From Nelumbo lutea (taxonomy: Eukaryota; Streptophyta; Magnoliopsida; Proteales; Nelumbonaceae), in contig JAKGHH010000008.1 of assembly GCA_022828595.1 (NCBI GenBank), forward strand, positions 20,080,378-20,144,377: DNA of 64,000 nt, in the 5' to 3' direction. Of the stretch, positions 1-11,502 are shown one piece after another (position 1 is the stretch's first letter; every line of letters starts with the position of its first letter). The position numbers and the translations under genes were made by a program. Under the pieces are notes generated by a model. The model searched no databases. It worked only from the letters and a program-made list of their open reading frames with translations, and was not told the DNA's origin.

Positions 1-81
1 ATCATATGAGTTTTCCCATTGGCCTCTGTCAGACAAAGTTTAGAGCCGTTTTCAGGTAAACCTTTCTGTCCAGTGAGTGCT
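1..81 (-). mobile_element. LARD-like non-coding retroelement, distal piece
   Basis: This is the outer part of the non-coding element that the Athila copy interrupts. The five bases before the Athila LTR (gtgct, 77-81) recur directly after its other end (11498-11502), so this piece and the sequence from 11503 were once contiguous. It has no ORF. A short stretch around 18-39 resembles 14377-14398 in the flank of the same retroelement region. The assignment rests on continuity, not on domains. Confidence 0.5.
77..81 (+). repeat. Target site duplication, left copy (gtgct)
   Basis: GTGCT lies immediately before the TGATGAAC start of the 5' LTR. It matches 11498-11502 exactly, immediately after the CACACATCA end of the 3' LTR. 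Five bases is the usual duplication for gypsy integrases. Confidence 0.93.
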
Positions 82-1691
82 TGATGAACTTACAATTTAT
101 CTATAATTTTTGAGGACTTTAGCATGGATTTTTATGCCGGTTTTATTAATTTTTGCCTTAATTTAGCTTAATGCTAAGAATAAGTTCAGGGATAATCAAT
201 CCAAGAAAAGGAAGGAAAAAGGCAAGAAAAGAAGGTTCAAAAAGACCAATTTCAGTCCAGCCCGGTCGTGGAAGCAAGAGAGAGCACTTCGGCCCAAAAA
301 GAGCAAGTGAATTCCTTGAGAAAACCCAAAAAAATAAAGCCTAGCTATGAGGAGAATTCGGCCCAGCAAGGAAGGCCCATTTTTAGCCCAAATAACAGCC
401 TAGAGTGTAGCCCACATGAGCTCAAAAGCAAGCTAAGTTGTAGCCCAAATAGCAGCCCAAAGGGAGCTAGGGGCGGCAACTTCTAGGAGTTTCTTGAAGA
501 GAAGGAGGGAGCACTCTAGAAGGTTCATGAGGGGTGTAATACACCCCATTCTAGAGGCTTCAAGAAGGGGCAAGAGCCCCCTTGAAAAACTATATATGGA
601 GGCCTCTAGGAGGGGAGAAAATTGTTCAATTGCTTGAGAGGAAGGCTCTCCCACTCTTAGAGGTTCGGCCACCTTGAGAGAAGAGAAGAGAAGAAGGCTA
701 GGCGCAAGGAAGAAGAAGAAGAAGGGCTGAAGGAAGTTCAAGACAAGCAAGCTAGAAGAAGAAGGTGAGTTCGAATTGAGAGTTTGTGATTCAAAGATCT
801 TCTATAATAAATCATTTGTAGTTTCATTCTCTTTTGATTTAAATTCAGTTTCTTAGTTATATGTTCTTTCTTCTTTCTCCTTGTTTCCATTCTTCCTTGA
901 TGTATTTCAGCTTGTAAAATTTCAGTTCAGCAATCTAATTCTTTTTGATTCATTCAAATGGTCATGCATTGTATTTGAAGTTTCTTGAATAAGGGTGTGA
1001 TTGTAGATTAATTCGGCCAACTAACCTTCAAAACTCAGATCTGAATTCTCAGATCTGAGATTGCAAGATCTGAATTGCTTGAAAGAGAATTCAGATCTGC
1101 AATTTTCAGATTGGGCGAATTAATCTACAGCTTGGAATTCCTAGAGTGCTTGAGAGAGACTCTAGGAATTCAGATCTACTATTCAAGAACTGAATTGAGT
1201 GCAAGGTTAGAGATAACTTGCACAATTCAGTTGGTGATCAATTCAGATTTGAATTGATGCCTTAGAAGTGTTTGAAGAAATGCATGCATGGGATTAGATT
1301 CTTGCTAGAGATAGAAGAACCGTCACTCATGCATAGGATGAACATGCGCTTGAGAGAGGCTGTTCATGACCTTGGGGTTTCACCAAACCAAGGCTCAATC
1401 ATGATTTATTCGAATGATCCAAATTGATAGATTGCTGAATTCTGAGATTGACATTTACTGCTTACTCTTCTAACCTGAATTGAAGGCAATTGGACCAATG
1501 ATTTAGATAGATTTTAATTTAGGATTTCTTAGCTTTCATTAGAGTTTTGATTTATTTGTTGATCAAATAAGAAGTGTTCAATTTAGTATTGGTAATTGTT
1601 TCCTAAATCCTCGTGGGAACGATACTTCACTCACTACTTTATTACTTGAACGGCTAGTGCACTTGCTAGTGTCACAATGAGCCACACATCA
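82..1691 (+). repeat. Athila 5' LTR
   Basis: The LTR starts with TG and ends with CA, and it is almost identical to 9887-11497. A TATA-like TATATATGG lies at 591-599; the 3' copy has the more canonical TATATAAGG. The 3' third is packed with CAGATCTG palindromes, especially 1036-1100. The last ~100 bp (from about 1608) shares a CGTGGGAACGATA stretch and a GTGCACTTGCT stretch with the separate LTR ending at 51106, so these are conserved within the lineage. Confidence 0.95.
591..598 (+). promoter_or_regulatory. Putative TATA box of the Athila LTR
   Basis: TATATATG lies about 510 bp into the LTR, in the region expected for the U3 promoter. The matching site in the 3' LTR (10396-10402) reads TATATAA. 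No transcription start can be fixed from sequence alone. Confidence 0.45.
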
Positions 1692-1697
1692 AGTTTT

Positions 1698-1715
1698 TGG
1701 CGCCGTTGCCGGGGA
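1698..1715 (+). other. Primer binding site, tRNA-Asp
   Basis: TGGCGCCGTTGCCGGGGA is the exact complement of the 3' 18 nt (with CCA) of plant tRNA-Asp(GUC). It begins six bases after the end of the LTR. This is the standard primer for minus-strand synthesis in Athila elements. Confidence 0.93.
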
Positions 1716-3436
1716 TTTAGAGAAGCAATATTAGGAAACATTGAGCATTCTTAATCTGATCTCATTCAGCATTGCATTCATAGTTGGGTTAATTTGCTAA
1801 CTTTTTCATTTCAGCTTGGACTGCAATTGCTGTACTACTGTAGTTATGTTTCTTCTTTCTTAAGTAGATTACTTTCTTTTTTTTGGTTTCAGTTTCATTT
1901 TAATAAAGGCATGTTTGATTTCTATTCAATCTTGGTGTTGTTCCCTTCAAAAAGAAAAAAAAAAAGAAAAAATTCACATAAACATGAGTGTTGCAGATCT
2001 GAGTTGCATTCGGCACTCAGATCAGCAGATTTCAGATCTGCAGCACTCAGCCGAAAAGAGTTGCTTGTGTTTCAGACTTTATTTTTTTTTCTTTCTTTCA
2101 TTACAAAAAGAAAAAAACAAATTAAAAAAAAAAAGGGGAGATCTTTTGAACAACAAGAGGAGCAATTGAGAATTCGGATCAGAACTCAGATCTGAGTTCA
2201 GATCTGAATTCTGCTATTGCAGATCTGCAACAGTTCAGATCTGAGTTCCTCTGAACTCAGACCTGAACTGATGAAATTTTGAGGGGAATTGGGTGTCATC
2301 ACCACCCCAATTCACCCTAGGGCACTTCTGCTATTCCCCAAAAACAATTTGGTAGCAATAACTGAAGGTAAGGCAATTGAGAATTCAGATCCAAACTCAG
2401 ACTTGAGTTCAGATCTGAATTCTGCTGTTACAGATCTGCTCAGTTCAGATCTGAATTCCTCTGAACTCAGATCTGAACCGATGCAAGTTTGAGGTGAATT
2501 GGGTGCCATCACTACCCCAATCCACCCTATGATACATCCAACCTGCCTCAAGGGTGAATGGATAGCAAGGAATGAGAGAAATTCAAATCTGAAATGCAGT
2601 TGATATGATGTGAGGACTGAACTGATACAGAGCATACTATGAATTCTGGGTGGACTGAATTCTTGGCTTTACCCACTTGTAACCGAGCTACATTAGCTAA
2701 GGAGGTGTATGTTTGGATTGAATAATTGTTATGCCTCAGATATTTAAGAAAAATTAGCACTTTCCAAGTATTTCTTTTAGCATTCAGATCTGTAGCAGGG
2801 CTGCTATAGTGCAACAGTTAGCAGACCTGATTTCAGATTTCTACAAAAGTTGTATGGGCCGAATAGCTTGCAATACCAAACATTGCAGACCCAATTTTCA
2901 GGTCTTAGCAAGTGTTTGATATGCATCAGCTATACAGGTTTGAGCTTCAATTGTAGAGTTTAAAATCTTTAACCCAAGCCTAACTCAGGACTGGTTTTAG
3001 TTTATTTCAGATCCTTTTAAATTTTTTTTTTTTCAGATCAGATCTGATTTCAGCCCTAAAGCATCACAGAATTGATTCCAACCTTAATGGATGTATATTG
3101 TAGTGTATACCAATGAGTGTGTATGAGATATCCAGCTCAGATCTGAATTATTATTTATTAATTTCTCTAGACTAACAATACCAAAGACTTGTAGATCTGA
3201 ACTCAGATCTAAATTGGGTCTGAATTCAGATGTTGCAATCGATGGATATAGATAAAGGAACCTTGAATAAGATGATTGGTTTAAATCTGCTTTTAGTATA
3301 ATCGGCTTCATTTATTCATGATAGGATGTAGGTTTTGTATTCCAATAATTCACTTTACATTTTCAGTGTGATAGGATTAGTTATTTATTTTCTTTTGTGA
3401 ATATTGGCATTTTTATTTCTTTGACTTTAACAGTTT
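1716..3436 (+). other. Athila untranslated leader with palindrome clusters
   Basis: This 1.7-kb stretch between the PBS and gag has no convincing ORF. It holds dense copies of the palindrome CAGATCTG, often extended to TTCAGATCTGAA, at about 1995-2045, 2180-2270, 2385-2480 and 3140-3230. It also holds a direct duplication of ~210 bp starting at 2162 and 2373. Several A- and T-homopolymer tracts occur near 1950-2135 and 3017-3032. Confidence 0.75.
2162..2560 (+). repeat. Tandem duplication of ~210 bp in the Athila leader
   Basis: Two copies start with GCAATTGAGAATTC at 2162 and 2373. Each runs through a cluster of CAGATCTG palindromes into a GAATTGGGTG block followed by CACCCCAATTC or ACTACCCCAATCC. 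The copies differ by scattered substitutions, so the duplication is older than this insertion or has been evolving within the family. Confidence 0.8.
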
Positions 3437-6400
3437 ATGACAAGCAGACCTGAACTGGAAGAGATCCTTTACGACCCGGAGATTGAACGGACTCTCCGTG
3501 TCCGTTTGAGAGCTGCTAAGCAAGTCAGACAAGAAGCACAAGAAATGGCTGAACAAAGAACTATGATGGATTATGCCAAGCCTACCCTCACCGGGACTGT
3601 CTCCAGCATTATCAGGCCAACTATTGCTGCCAATAACTTCGAAATTAAACCGGCCATAATCCAAATGATACAAAATACGGTTCAGTTTTGTGGTATGGCC
3701 CATGAGGATCCGAATGCCCATATTGCTAACTTCTTGGAAATCTGTGACACCTTCAAACACAATGGGGTAAGTGATGATGCCATCCGGCTGAGGTTATTCC
3801 CATTTTCTTTGAAGGATAAAGCCAAAGATTGGTTGAACTCATTACCGGCAGGATCTATAGCCACATGGGACGAAATGGCTAGCCGTTTTCTCTCTAAATA
3901 TTTTCCCCCTTCTAAAACTGCTAAAATGAGGAATGACATCACTACTTTTTTCCAGCAAGAGGGGGAATCTTTATATGAGTCATGGGAACGATACAAGGAG
4001 CTGTTAAGGAGAGTTCCTCACCATGGCCTCCCCATTTGGCTGCAAGTGCAGACTTTCTATAATGGTCTTACTGACTCAAATAAGACCATATTAGATGCTG
4101 CAGCCGGAGGATCCATAAATAATAAAACTCCTGAGGTTGCCCATGCACTTATTGAGGAAATGGCAGCCAACAATTATCAATGGCATTCGGAAAGGACTCA
4201 AACTAGAAAGCAGCAAGGCTTGCATAATGTTGACACTTATACAGCACTAGCTGCACAAATAGGAGCACTCAGTAAAAAAATAGATGAAATGCAGATAGCT
4301 GCCATGCATGTGCAGCCTCTTAATTGTGAATTGTGTGGGGGAGGCCACATCAGTACAGACTGCCAAGTTGGCAATCAGTTCAGACCATCTACTGAACAAG
4401 TTGACTATGTCAGCAATTCGTCAAGACAGCAGGGTTACCAGAGTCACCATACTTTTCATCCAGGATGGAGGGGACATTCAAACCAGTCCTGGCCAAATCA
4501 GCATATTTCCAAGCCGTTCCACCAGACTTATCATCAGCCTGAACCGAAATCCAATTTGGAGGAACTGATGACAAAATTTATAGCAGGTGCAGAAACTAGG
4601 TTCCAGAACCAGGAAGCCTCAATCAAAAACCTGGAAAACCAAGTGGGGCAATTGGCACAATTAATCTCTTCCAGACTGCCGGGAACTCTTCCAAGCAACA
4701 CTGAAGTGAATCCACGAGAGCAGGTGCAAGCTATTACCTTAAGAAGTGGAAAAGAGTTGCCTGAGGTAGAAAAGAAGAATTGGGCTGAACCCAAGTCAGA
4801 AACAAGCCTTGGAACCAGACAACAAAAGACTGAACAACCAGAATCACAACAAGGGATGCACCAACAACCACAAGTTCCATTCCCTAACAGGCTGAAGCAA
4901 CAAAAATTGGAGAAGGAATTTGGTAAGTTTCTTGAAATATTTAAAAGTTTACATATTAATATTCCTTTTGCTGATGCTTTAGCCCAGATGCCACACTATG
5001 CAAGGTTTTTGAAGGAATTATTGGCAAACAAAAGGAAACTGGGAGATGTGGCTACAGTTGCATTAAATGAGGAATGTTCTGCTATCCTTCTGAACAAGCT
5101 GCCTCAGAAACTCAAAGATCCAGGGAGTTTCACTATTCCTTGTACCATTGGCAGTTTAAAAATTGAAAAAGCTTTATGTGACCTGGGAGCTAGCATCAAT
5201 TTAATGCCATATTCTATCTTCAAGAAATTGGGGTTGAATGAACCCCAACCCACTAGAGTGGCATTACAATTGGCTGATAGATCCATTAGACATCCTAGGG
5301 GGATCATAGAAGATGTGTTAGTTAAAGTTGACAAATTCATTTTTCCAGTTGATTTCATTGTGTTAGACATGCAAGAAGATGTGGAGGTCCCGCTTATCCT
5401 AGGGAGACCTTTCCTGGATACCGGGAAAGCAATGATTGATGTCCAACAAGGACAATTCAGCCTTAGGATACAAGATGAGGAGATAATTTTTAAAATGTCT
5501 GATGCTATGAAACATGCACCCTCTAATGATGATTCTTGTTTTATGATTGATGCCATTGAATTGACAATTGATGAATGCTTCCTGGTAAGTAGAATAACTG
5601 ATCCTCTTGAACTCTGCCTCCAGCAGGGAGAACTTGAAGAAGCAGAAAATGAAAAAATAAACCTCATGATAGCATACCTGAACGATAAGCCTCAATTCAA
5701 GGGAAAGGGGTTTCTTAAATTAGAGAACTTAGGCAAATTGCCCGGACCATCAGGTAAGCCATCACCCCAAGAACCCCCCACCCTTGAACTGAAGCAATTA
5801 CCATCCCATTTAGAGTATGCTTTCCTTGAGGAACCATCAGATCTCCCCGTGATAATTTCCGCAGCACTGAATCCCTTACAAAGAGAAAAATTATTAAGAG
5901 TGCTGCGGGAACACAAAAATGCTATAGCTTGGAAGGTAGAAGATATCAAAGGCATTAATCCATCAATCTGCACTCACAGAATTTTGATGGAAGAGGACAG
6001 CAAGCCTTCCGTTCAGCCCCAAAGGCGCCTGAATCCCAACATGAAAGAAGTGGTAAAGGCTGAAATAATTAAGTTGTTAGATGCTGGGATCATTTATCCT
6101 ATTTCTGATAGTTCTTGGGTAAGCCCTGTGCAAGTTGTGCCCAAAAAAGGGGGTACGACTGTTGTTCCAAATGAGAAAAATGAACTCATCCCTACTAGAA
6201 CCATTACCGGATGGCGTGTGTGTATTGACTATAGAAAATTAAATGAAGCCACCCGGAAGGACCATTTCCCTCTCCCATTTATGGATCAAATGTTGGAGAG
6301 GCTAGCCGGGCATGAGTATTATTGTTTCTTGGATGGATATTCAGGGTATAACCAGATACCAATTGCACCAGAAGATCAAGAAAAGACCACTTTTACTTGC

Positions 6401-8545
6401 CCATATGGAACCTTTGCATACCGAAGGATGCCCTTTGGGTTATGCAATGCCCCAGCAATCTTTCAGCGATGTATGATGTCTATATTTTCTGATATGGTTG
6501 AAAAATTTATTGAGATCTTCATGGATGATTTTTCAGTTTTTGGCTCTTCGTTTGATGCATGTTTGAATAATCTGGAACAAGTGCTTACTAGATGTAAAGA
6601 AACACATCTTGTGTTGAATTGGGAGAAATGTCATTTTATGGTGCAAGAAGGCATAGTGCTTGGACACAAGATCTCTCAAAGAGGTATAGAAGTCGACAAG
6701 GCCAAGGTGGAGGCAATTGAAAAATTACCAACCCCAACATCTGTTCGTTCTTTGAGAAGTTTCTTAGGACATGTCGGATTCTATAGAAGGTTTATTAAAG
6801 ATTTCTCAAAAATTTCCAAGCCATTATCTACCTTGCTTCAGAAAGAAGTGCCTTTTGAATTTTCAACTGAATGTCTTCATGCTTTCAACATCTTGAAAGA
6901 CAAATTGATCCATGCACCTATCATGGTAGCACCAGATTGGACCCTCCCATTTGAATTGATGTGTGATGCGAGTGATTTTGCTATAGGAGTTGTTTTAGGG
7001 CAAAGAATGAACAAACATTTTCAGCCAATTTACTATGCTAGCAGAACCTTGACTGGACCCCAACTCAATTACACCACCACAGAAAAGGAGTTGTTAGCAG
7101 TAATATTTGCACTTGATAAGTTTCGTTCATATCTGATATTATCCAAGGTTGTTGTCCACACAGATCACTCGGCATTAAGGCACTTGCTTACCAAGCAAAA
7201 CTCAAAACCAAGACTGATCAGGTGGATCCTTTTATTGCAAGAGTTTGACATTGAGATTAGAGACCTGAAGGGTGCTGCAAACCTGGCTCCTGACCATCTC
7301 TCCCGGTTGGACACGGTAAGCTCAAAAGAGGAGATAACCAGCAACATTCGAGAAGAATTTCCGGATGAGCAGTTGTACTCAATACAGAAATACTCATATC
7401 CTTGGTATGCTGATTTTGCTAATTATCTAGCTGCACAAGTCCTTCCTCCTAACCTTTCATATCAACAGAAAAAGAAATTCTTTTCTGATGTAAAATACTA
7501 TCTGTGGGAGGAACCCTTTTTGTATAAATTGTATGCAGATCAGATCATAAGGAGATGTGTCCCCGAGGAGGAGATGGAGTCGGTACTCCAATTTTGCCAT
7601 GATAAAGAAGCAGGAGGTCATTTTGGAGCTAGTCGCACTGCAGCCAAGGTTTTGCAATCAGGTTTTTATTGGCCCACACTCTTCAAAGATGCCCATCGGT
7701 ATGTGTCCACATGTGACAAATGCCAAAGATCGGGAAACATTTCCCGACGGAATGAAATGCCCCTTTCCAATATTTTAATCTGTGAAATCTTTGATGTTTG
7801 GGGTATAGATTTCATGGGACCTTTCCCGAATTCTTTTGGGAATAAGTACATCCTCATTGTAGTTGACTATGTATCCAAATGGGTAGAAGCCATGGCTTTA
7901 CCCACAAATGACTCAAGAAGGGTAGTACACTTCCTAAAGAAGCTATTCTCCCGATTTGGCACTCCGCGAGCTATAATTAGTGATAGGGGAACTCACTTCT
8001 GCAATAGCCAATTTGAGAGGTTAATGCAGAAATATGGAATTACACATAAATTAGCTACCCCTTATCACCCTCAAACCAGTGGCCAAGTGGAGTTGGCTAA
8101 CAGGGAACTCAAAAGAATTCTGGAAAAGACCGTAGCATCCGCCAGAAAAGATTGGTCCATCAAATTAGATGATGCATTATGGGCATACAGAACTGCATTT
8201 AAGACACCTATTGGCATGTCCCCCTACAGATTAGTCTTTGGTAAAGCATGCCATTTACCAGTTGAATTGGAACACAAGGCCTATTGGGCTCTTAAATTCT
8301 TAAATTTTGACATTCAGGCCACAGGGGCTAAAAGGCGGTTGCAATTAAATGAATTGGATGAATTCAGACTTACCACCTATGAGAATGCCAAAGTTTATAA
8401 AGAAAGAATAAAAAACTGGCATGATAAGAACTTGCTGAGATGGGACTTTTATGTAGGCCAACAGGTATTGTTATATAATTCCCGTCTCCGCTTGTTTCCA
8501 GGTAAGCTGAGATCCAGGTGGTCTGGACCCTTTACCATTTCATAG
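3437..8545 (+). CDS. gag-pol: Athila Gag-Pol polyprotein (stop near the integrase C-terminus)
   Basis: One frame of 1702 codons encodes the whole replication polyprotein. Gag occupies about residues 1-500, with a [13 protein letters not shown] zinc knuckle near 297-309. The protease has [11 protein letters not shown] near 580-590; the Leu after the catalytic Asp is usual in this lineage. Reverse transcriptase runs from about 925, with the active-site FMDD near 1029. RNase H starts at about 1170 (CDASDFAIG). Integrase has an HHCC finger near 1388-1430, then [15 protein letters not shown] and [14 protein letters not shown] supplying the D, D and E. The frame ends at TAG 8543-8545, but the same frame stays open for 44 more codons to TAA 8678-8680 and reads as a normal integrase tail. 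The TAG is probably a CAG-to-TAG mutation. Everything upstream is intact, so the copy was competent very recently; readthrough is possible but unproven. Confidence 0.95.
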   Translation: MTSRPELEEILYDPEIERTLRVRLRAAKQVRQEAQEMAEQRTMMDYAKPTLTGTVSSIIRPTIAANNFEIKPAIIQMIQNTVQFCGMAHEDPNAHIANFLEICDTFKHNGVSDDAIRLRLFPFSLKDKAKDWLNSLPAGSIATWDEMASRFLSKYFPPSKTAKMRNDITTFFQQEGESLYESWERYKELLRRVPHHGLPIWLQVQTFYNGLTDSNKTILDAAAGGSINNKTPEVAHALIEEMAANNYQWHSERTQTRKQQGLHNVDTYTALAAQIGALSKKIDEMQIAAMHVQPLNCELCGGGHISTDCQVGNQFRPSTEQVDYVSNSSRQQGYQSHHTFHPGWRGHSNQSWPNQHISKPFHQTYHQPEPKSNLEELMTKFIAGAETRFQNQEASIKNLENQVGQLAQLISSRLPGTLPSNTEVNPREQVQAITLRSGKELPEVEKKNWAEPKSETSLGTRQQKTEQPESQQGMHQQPQVPFPNRLKQQKLEKEFGKFLEIFKSLHINIPFADALAQMPHYARFLKELLANKRKLGDVATVALNEECSAILLNKLPQKLKDPGSFTIPCTIGSLKIEKALCDLGASINLMPYSIFKKLGLNEPQPTRVALQLADRSIRHPRGIIEDVLVKVDKFIFPVDFIVLDMQEDVEVPLILGRPFLDTGKAMIDVQQGQFSLRIQDEEIIFKMSDAMKHAPSNDDSCFMIDAIELTIDECFLVSRITDPLELCLQQGELEEAENEKINLMIAYLNDKPQFKGKGFLKLENLGKLPGPSGKPSPQEPPTLELKQLPSHLEYAFLEEPSDLPVIISAALNPLQREKLLRVLREHKNAIAWKVEDIKGINPSICTHRILMEEDSKPSVQPQRRLNPNMKEVVKAEIIKLLDAGIIYPISDSSWVSPVQVVPKKGGTTVVPNEKNELIPTRTITGWRVCIDYRKLNEATRKDHFPLPFMDQMLERLAGHEYYCFLDGYSGYNQIPIAPEDQEKTTFTCPYGTFAYRRMPFGLCNAPAIFQRCMMSIFSDMVEKFIEIFMDDFSVFGSSFDACLNNLEQVLTRCKETHLVLNWEKCHFMVQEGIVLGHKISQRGIEVDKAKVEAIEKLPTPTSVRSLRSFLGHVGFYRRFIKDFSKISKPLSTLLQKEVPFEFSTECLHAFNILKDKLIHAPIMVAPDWTLPFELMCDASDFAIGVVLGQRMNKHFQPIYYASRTLTGPQLNYTTTEKELLAVIFALDKFRSYLILSKVVVHTDHSALRHLLTKQNSKPRLIRWILLLQEFDIEIRDLKGAANLAPDHLSRLDTVSSKEEITSNIREEFPDEQLYSIQKYSYPWYADFANYLAAQVLPPNLSYQQKKKFFSDVKYYLWEEPFLYKLYADQIIRRCVPEEEMESVLQFCHDKEAGGHFGASRTAAKVLQSGFYWPTLFKDAHRYVSTCDKCQRSGNISRRNEMPLSNILICEIFDVWGIDFMGPFPNSFGNKYILIVVDYVSKWVEAMALPTNDSRRVVHFLKKLFSRFGTPRAIISDRGTHFCNSQFERLMQKYGITHKLATPYHPQTSGQVELANRELKRILEKTVASARKDWSIKLDDALWAYRTAFKTPIGMSPYRLVFGKACHLPVELEHKAYWALKFLNFDIQATGAKRRLQLNELDEFRLTTYENAKVYKERIKNWHDKNLLRWDFYVGQQVLLYNSRLRLFPGKLRSRWSGPFTIS

Positions 8546-8680
8546 GTTTTTCCCCATGGGGCTATAGAACTCACCCACCCGGTTCAGGGCACGTTTAAAG
8601 TAAATGGTCAGCGCCTGAAACCATATTTAATGGGCAGTACTGTACCCCCTCCATCCACTGTTTATCTAGATAACCAATAA
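8546..8680 (+). pseudogene. Detached 3' end of Athila integrase
   Basis: These 44 codons continue the Gag-Pol frame past the TAG at 8543-8545. They contain the GTFKVNGQRLKPYL block that normally closes gypsy integrases and finish at TAA 8678-8680. Their intactness suggests that the stop is the only coding lesion. Confidence 0.8.
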
Positions 8681-9871
8681 TCTCTTATGCTTGCTCATGA
8701 ACAAGTTAAGGAATCTTTTTGTCATTTATCTTTTTAGAATATTAGTTAGTAAAATAAAGATCTTTTTCTCAAAATTCCAATTCTTTAAGGACTCAGTTCA
8801 TCATTTTCTTTTCTTCAGTTTGCTCTAGCAAGTGTGACTCCCTAACACTACGAACATTGAGGACAATGTTCATCTCAAGTGTGGGGGAGTGAGCCCGAGG
8901 CTAGGGTATGGGGGTTGAAACCATGCACCTCATGCACCCCAACACACATATGCAGGCAATGACATCACAAAAAAAAAAGACTGGAACCCCTCAAGTTCAT
9001 TACTATTTATTTGATGATTTTTTTTTAGAAGGAATTCAATGAGTTGAGGGAGACTGATGTACTTGTTAAGTTTTTATTCTTGTGAATGACCCAATTTGAT
9101 ATATGCAGGAGAAAAGGGGAGCTGAATATGCCTTTCAGCATGACTAGCCCTAACTTCCTTCATGTGTATGGAAGCCCTTGATTTCATTGTTAATGGTCAA
9201 GAAAGCTAGTGCACATCTGAAGTGCTAATTCTTGAGGTTCAATAATTGCAAAAGAAGGACAAAAGCCCAAATTGACTCCGCTATTCTGAGCTGAATAGTA
9301 AAACTAGCAGCTTAGAACATGAGTCCTATTTACCTACCTCAAGCAAGTGACCAGTGTGAGATGGAGCATAAGATGCACTCACACCAAAAAAAAAAAAAAA
9401 AAAGAAAAAAAAAAAGAGAGAAAAGTGTGAGATGGAGCATAAAATGCACTCACACCGAAAAGAAAAAAAAAAGGTGAGATGGAGCATAAAATGCACTCAC
9501 CCTTAGAAATAAGTAATTGTGGTGACAACCGAGGTTCAAAGGGGCACTCTAAAGTTGAACTCTCATTGAGATTTAGTTACAGATGTGAAACTTAGTGAAA
9601 TTTGATTATTAACCTTGACAATTAAGGAGCTGATTTATATATGAATTAGGAGTGAAGGCTAGACTATGATGAAATTCATATTCTCCTTTCCTCGTATCTG
9701 ATACATATCTTAAATGGTAATTTACAAGAATAAGAGTTGAGCACTTACAAAAGTTCCCCGACTACTCAATGCATTTCAATCTTAAAAAGTTCACCAGGTA
9801 AATGCTGAGAACAGAAGGGGGGAATGTTAAGTTTATGGCTGATGTCTTTGCTTGAGGACAAGCAAAAGCTT
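8681..9871 (+). other. Athila 3' non-coding region
   Basis: This 1.2 kb between pol and the PPT has no env-like ORF. It contains a first PPT-like motif, AAGTGTGGGGGAG at about 8877, that duplicates the core of the true PPT at 9872. It also contains three copies of a GTGAGATGGAGCATAA...TGCACTCAC unit at about 9357-9500, separated by A-rich runs. Confidence 0.75.
9356..9502 (+). repeat. Three-copy 28-bp repeat with poly(A) spacers
   Basis: The unit GTGAGATGGAGCATAA (A or G) ATGCACTCAC occurs at about 9357, 9428 and 9475. Its ends GTGAG and CTCAC are inverted, so each copy can form a short hairpin. Copies are separated by A/G-rich spacers of about 25-45 bp. Confidence 0.8.
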
Positions 9872-9886
9872 AAGTGTGGGGGTATT
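9872..9886 (+). other. Polypurine tract of the Athila element
   Basis: AAGTGTGGGGGTATT lies directly before the TGATGAAC of the 3' LTR. Plus-strand priming would start here. The GTGTGGGGG core is repeated near 8878, about 1 kb upstream. Confidence 0.8.
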
Positions 9887-11497
9887 TGATGAACTTACAA
9901 TTTATCTATAATTTTTGAGGACTTTAGCATGGATTTTTATGCCGGTTTTATTAATTTTTTCCTTAATTTAGCTTAATGCTAAGAATAAGTTCGGGGATAA
10001 TCAATCCAAGAAAATGAAGGAAAAAGGCAAGAAAAGAAGGTTCAAAAAGACCAATTTCAGTCCAGCCCGGTCGTGAAAGTAAGAGAGAGCATTTCGGCCC
10101 AAAAAGAGCAAGTGAATTCCTTGAGAAAACCCAAAAAAATAAAGCCTAGCTATGAGGAGAATTCGGCCCAGCAAGGAAGGCCCATTTTTAGCCCAAATAA
10201 CAGCCTAGAGTGTAGCCCACATGAGCTCAAAAGCAAGATAAGTTGTAGCCCAAATAGCAGCCCAAAGGGAGCTAGGGGCGGCAACTTCTAGGAGTTTCTT
10301 GAAGAGAAGGAGGGAGCACTCTAGAAGGTTCATGAGGGGTGTAATACACCCCATTCTAGAGGCTTCAAGAAGGGGCAAGAGCCCCCTTGAAAAACTATAT
10401 AAGGAGGCCTCTAGGAGGGGAGAAAATTGTTCAATTGCTTGAGAGGAAGGCTCTCCCACTCTTAGAGGTTCGGCCACCTTGAGAGAAGAGAAGAGAAGAA
10501 GGCTAGGCGCAAGGAAGAAGAAGAAGAAGGGCTGAAGGAAGTTCAAGACAAGCAAGTTAGAAGAAGAAGGTGAGTTCGAATTGAGAGTTTGTGATTCAAA
10601 GATCTTCTATAATAAATCATTTGTAGTTTCATTCTCTTTTGATTTGAATTCAGTTTCTTAGTTATATGTTCTTTCTTCTTTCTCCTTGTTTCCATTCTTC
10701 CTTGATGTATTTCAGTTTGTAAAATTTCAGTTCAGCAATCTAATTCTTTTTTATTCATTCAAATGGTCATGCATTGTATTTGAAGTTTCTTGAATAAGGG
10801 TGTGATTGTAGATCAATTCGGCCAACTAACCTTCAAAACTCAGATCTGAATTCTCAGATCTGAGATTGCAAGATCTGAATTGCTTGAAAGAGAATTCAGA
10901 TCTGCAATTTTCAGATTGGGCGAATTAATCTACAGCTTGGAATTCCTAGAGTGCTTGAGAGAGACTCTAGGAATTCAGATCTACTATTCAAGAACTGAAT
11001 TGAGTGCAAGGTTAGAGATAACTTGCACAATTCAGTTGGTGATCAATTCAGATTTGAATTGATGCCTTAGAAGTGTTTGAAGAAATGCATGCATGGGGAT
11101 TAGATTCTTGCTGGAGATAGAAGAACCGTCACTCATGCATAGGATGAACATGCGTTTGAGAGAGTCTGTTCATGACCTTGGGGTTTCACCAAACCAAGGC
11201 TCAATCATGATTTATTCGAATGATCCAAATTGATAAATTGCTGAATTCTGAGATTGACATTTACTGCTTACTCTTCTAACCTGAATTGAAGGCAATTGGA
11301 CCAATGATTTAGATAGATTTTAATTTAGGATTTCTTAGCTTTCATTAGAGTTTTGATTTATTTGTTGATCAAATAAGAAGTGTTCAATTTAGTATTGGTA
11401 ATTGTTTCCTAAATCCTCGTGGGAACGATACTTCACTCACTACTTTATTACTTGAACGGCTAGTGCACTTGCTAGTGTCACAATGAGCCACACATCA
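9887..11497 (+). repeat. Athila 3' LTR
   Basis: This LTR is 1611 bp and near identical to 82-1691, with about 16-18 substitutions and one 1-bp indel by eye. A TATATAA promoter motif lies at 10396-10402. It ends CACACATCA followed by the GTGCT target duplication. Confidence 0.95.
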
Positions 11498-11502
11498 GTG
11501 CT
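11498..11502 (+). repeat. Target site duplication, right copy (gtgct)
   Basis: This is identical to 77-81 and abuts the CA end of the 3' LTR. Confidence 0.93.

Larger units (their letters stand above)
82..11497 (+). mobile_element. Athila-type Ty3/gypsy retrotransposon, near complete
   Basis: This 11.4-kb element has two 1.61-kb LTRs beginning TGATGAAC and ending CACACATCA. A perfect 5-bp target duplication flanks it. An 18-nt PBS complementary to tRNA-Asp follows the 5' LTR, and a purine-rich PPT precedes the 3' LTR. Between them are a long leader and a single Gag-Pol frame. The CDLGAS protease, FMDD reverse transcriptase and tRNA-Asp primer fit the Athila lineage. There is no env-like ORF between pol and the 3' LTR; many Athila elements have one. 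The LTRs differ at roughly 16-18 positions by eye (about 1%), so insertion was recent. It sits inside the LARD-like element, and a diverged solo LTR of the same family lies at 48677-50242. Confidence 0.95.

Noticed and set aside
268..486. 72-codon ORF conserved in both Athila LTRs
   Set aside because: Its conservation follows from LTR identity. It lacks any domain, and the antisense frame over 433-750 is equally conserved.
1794..2195. 133-codon ORF in the Athila leader
   Set aside because: It runs through homopolymer A/T tracts and palindromes and has low-complexity content; nothing suggests translation.
8681..9871. env-like ORF expected for Athila
   Set aside because: All frames in this interval are short and broken, so no envelope-like protein is encoded.
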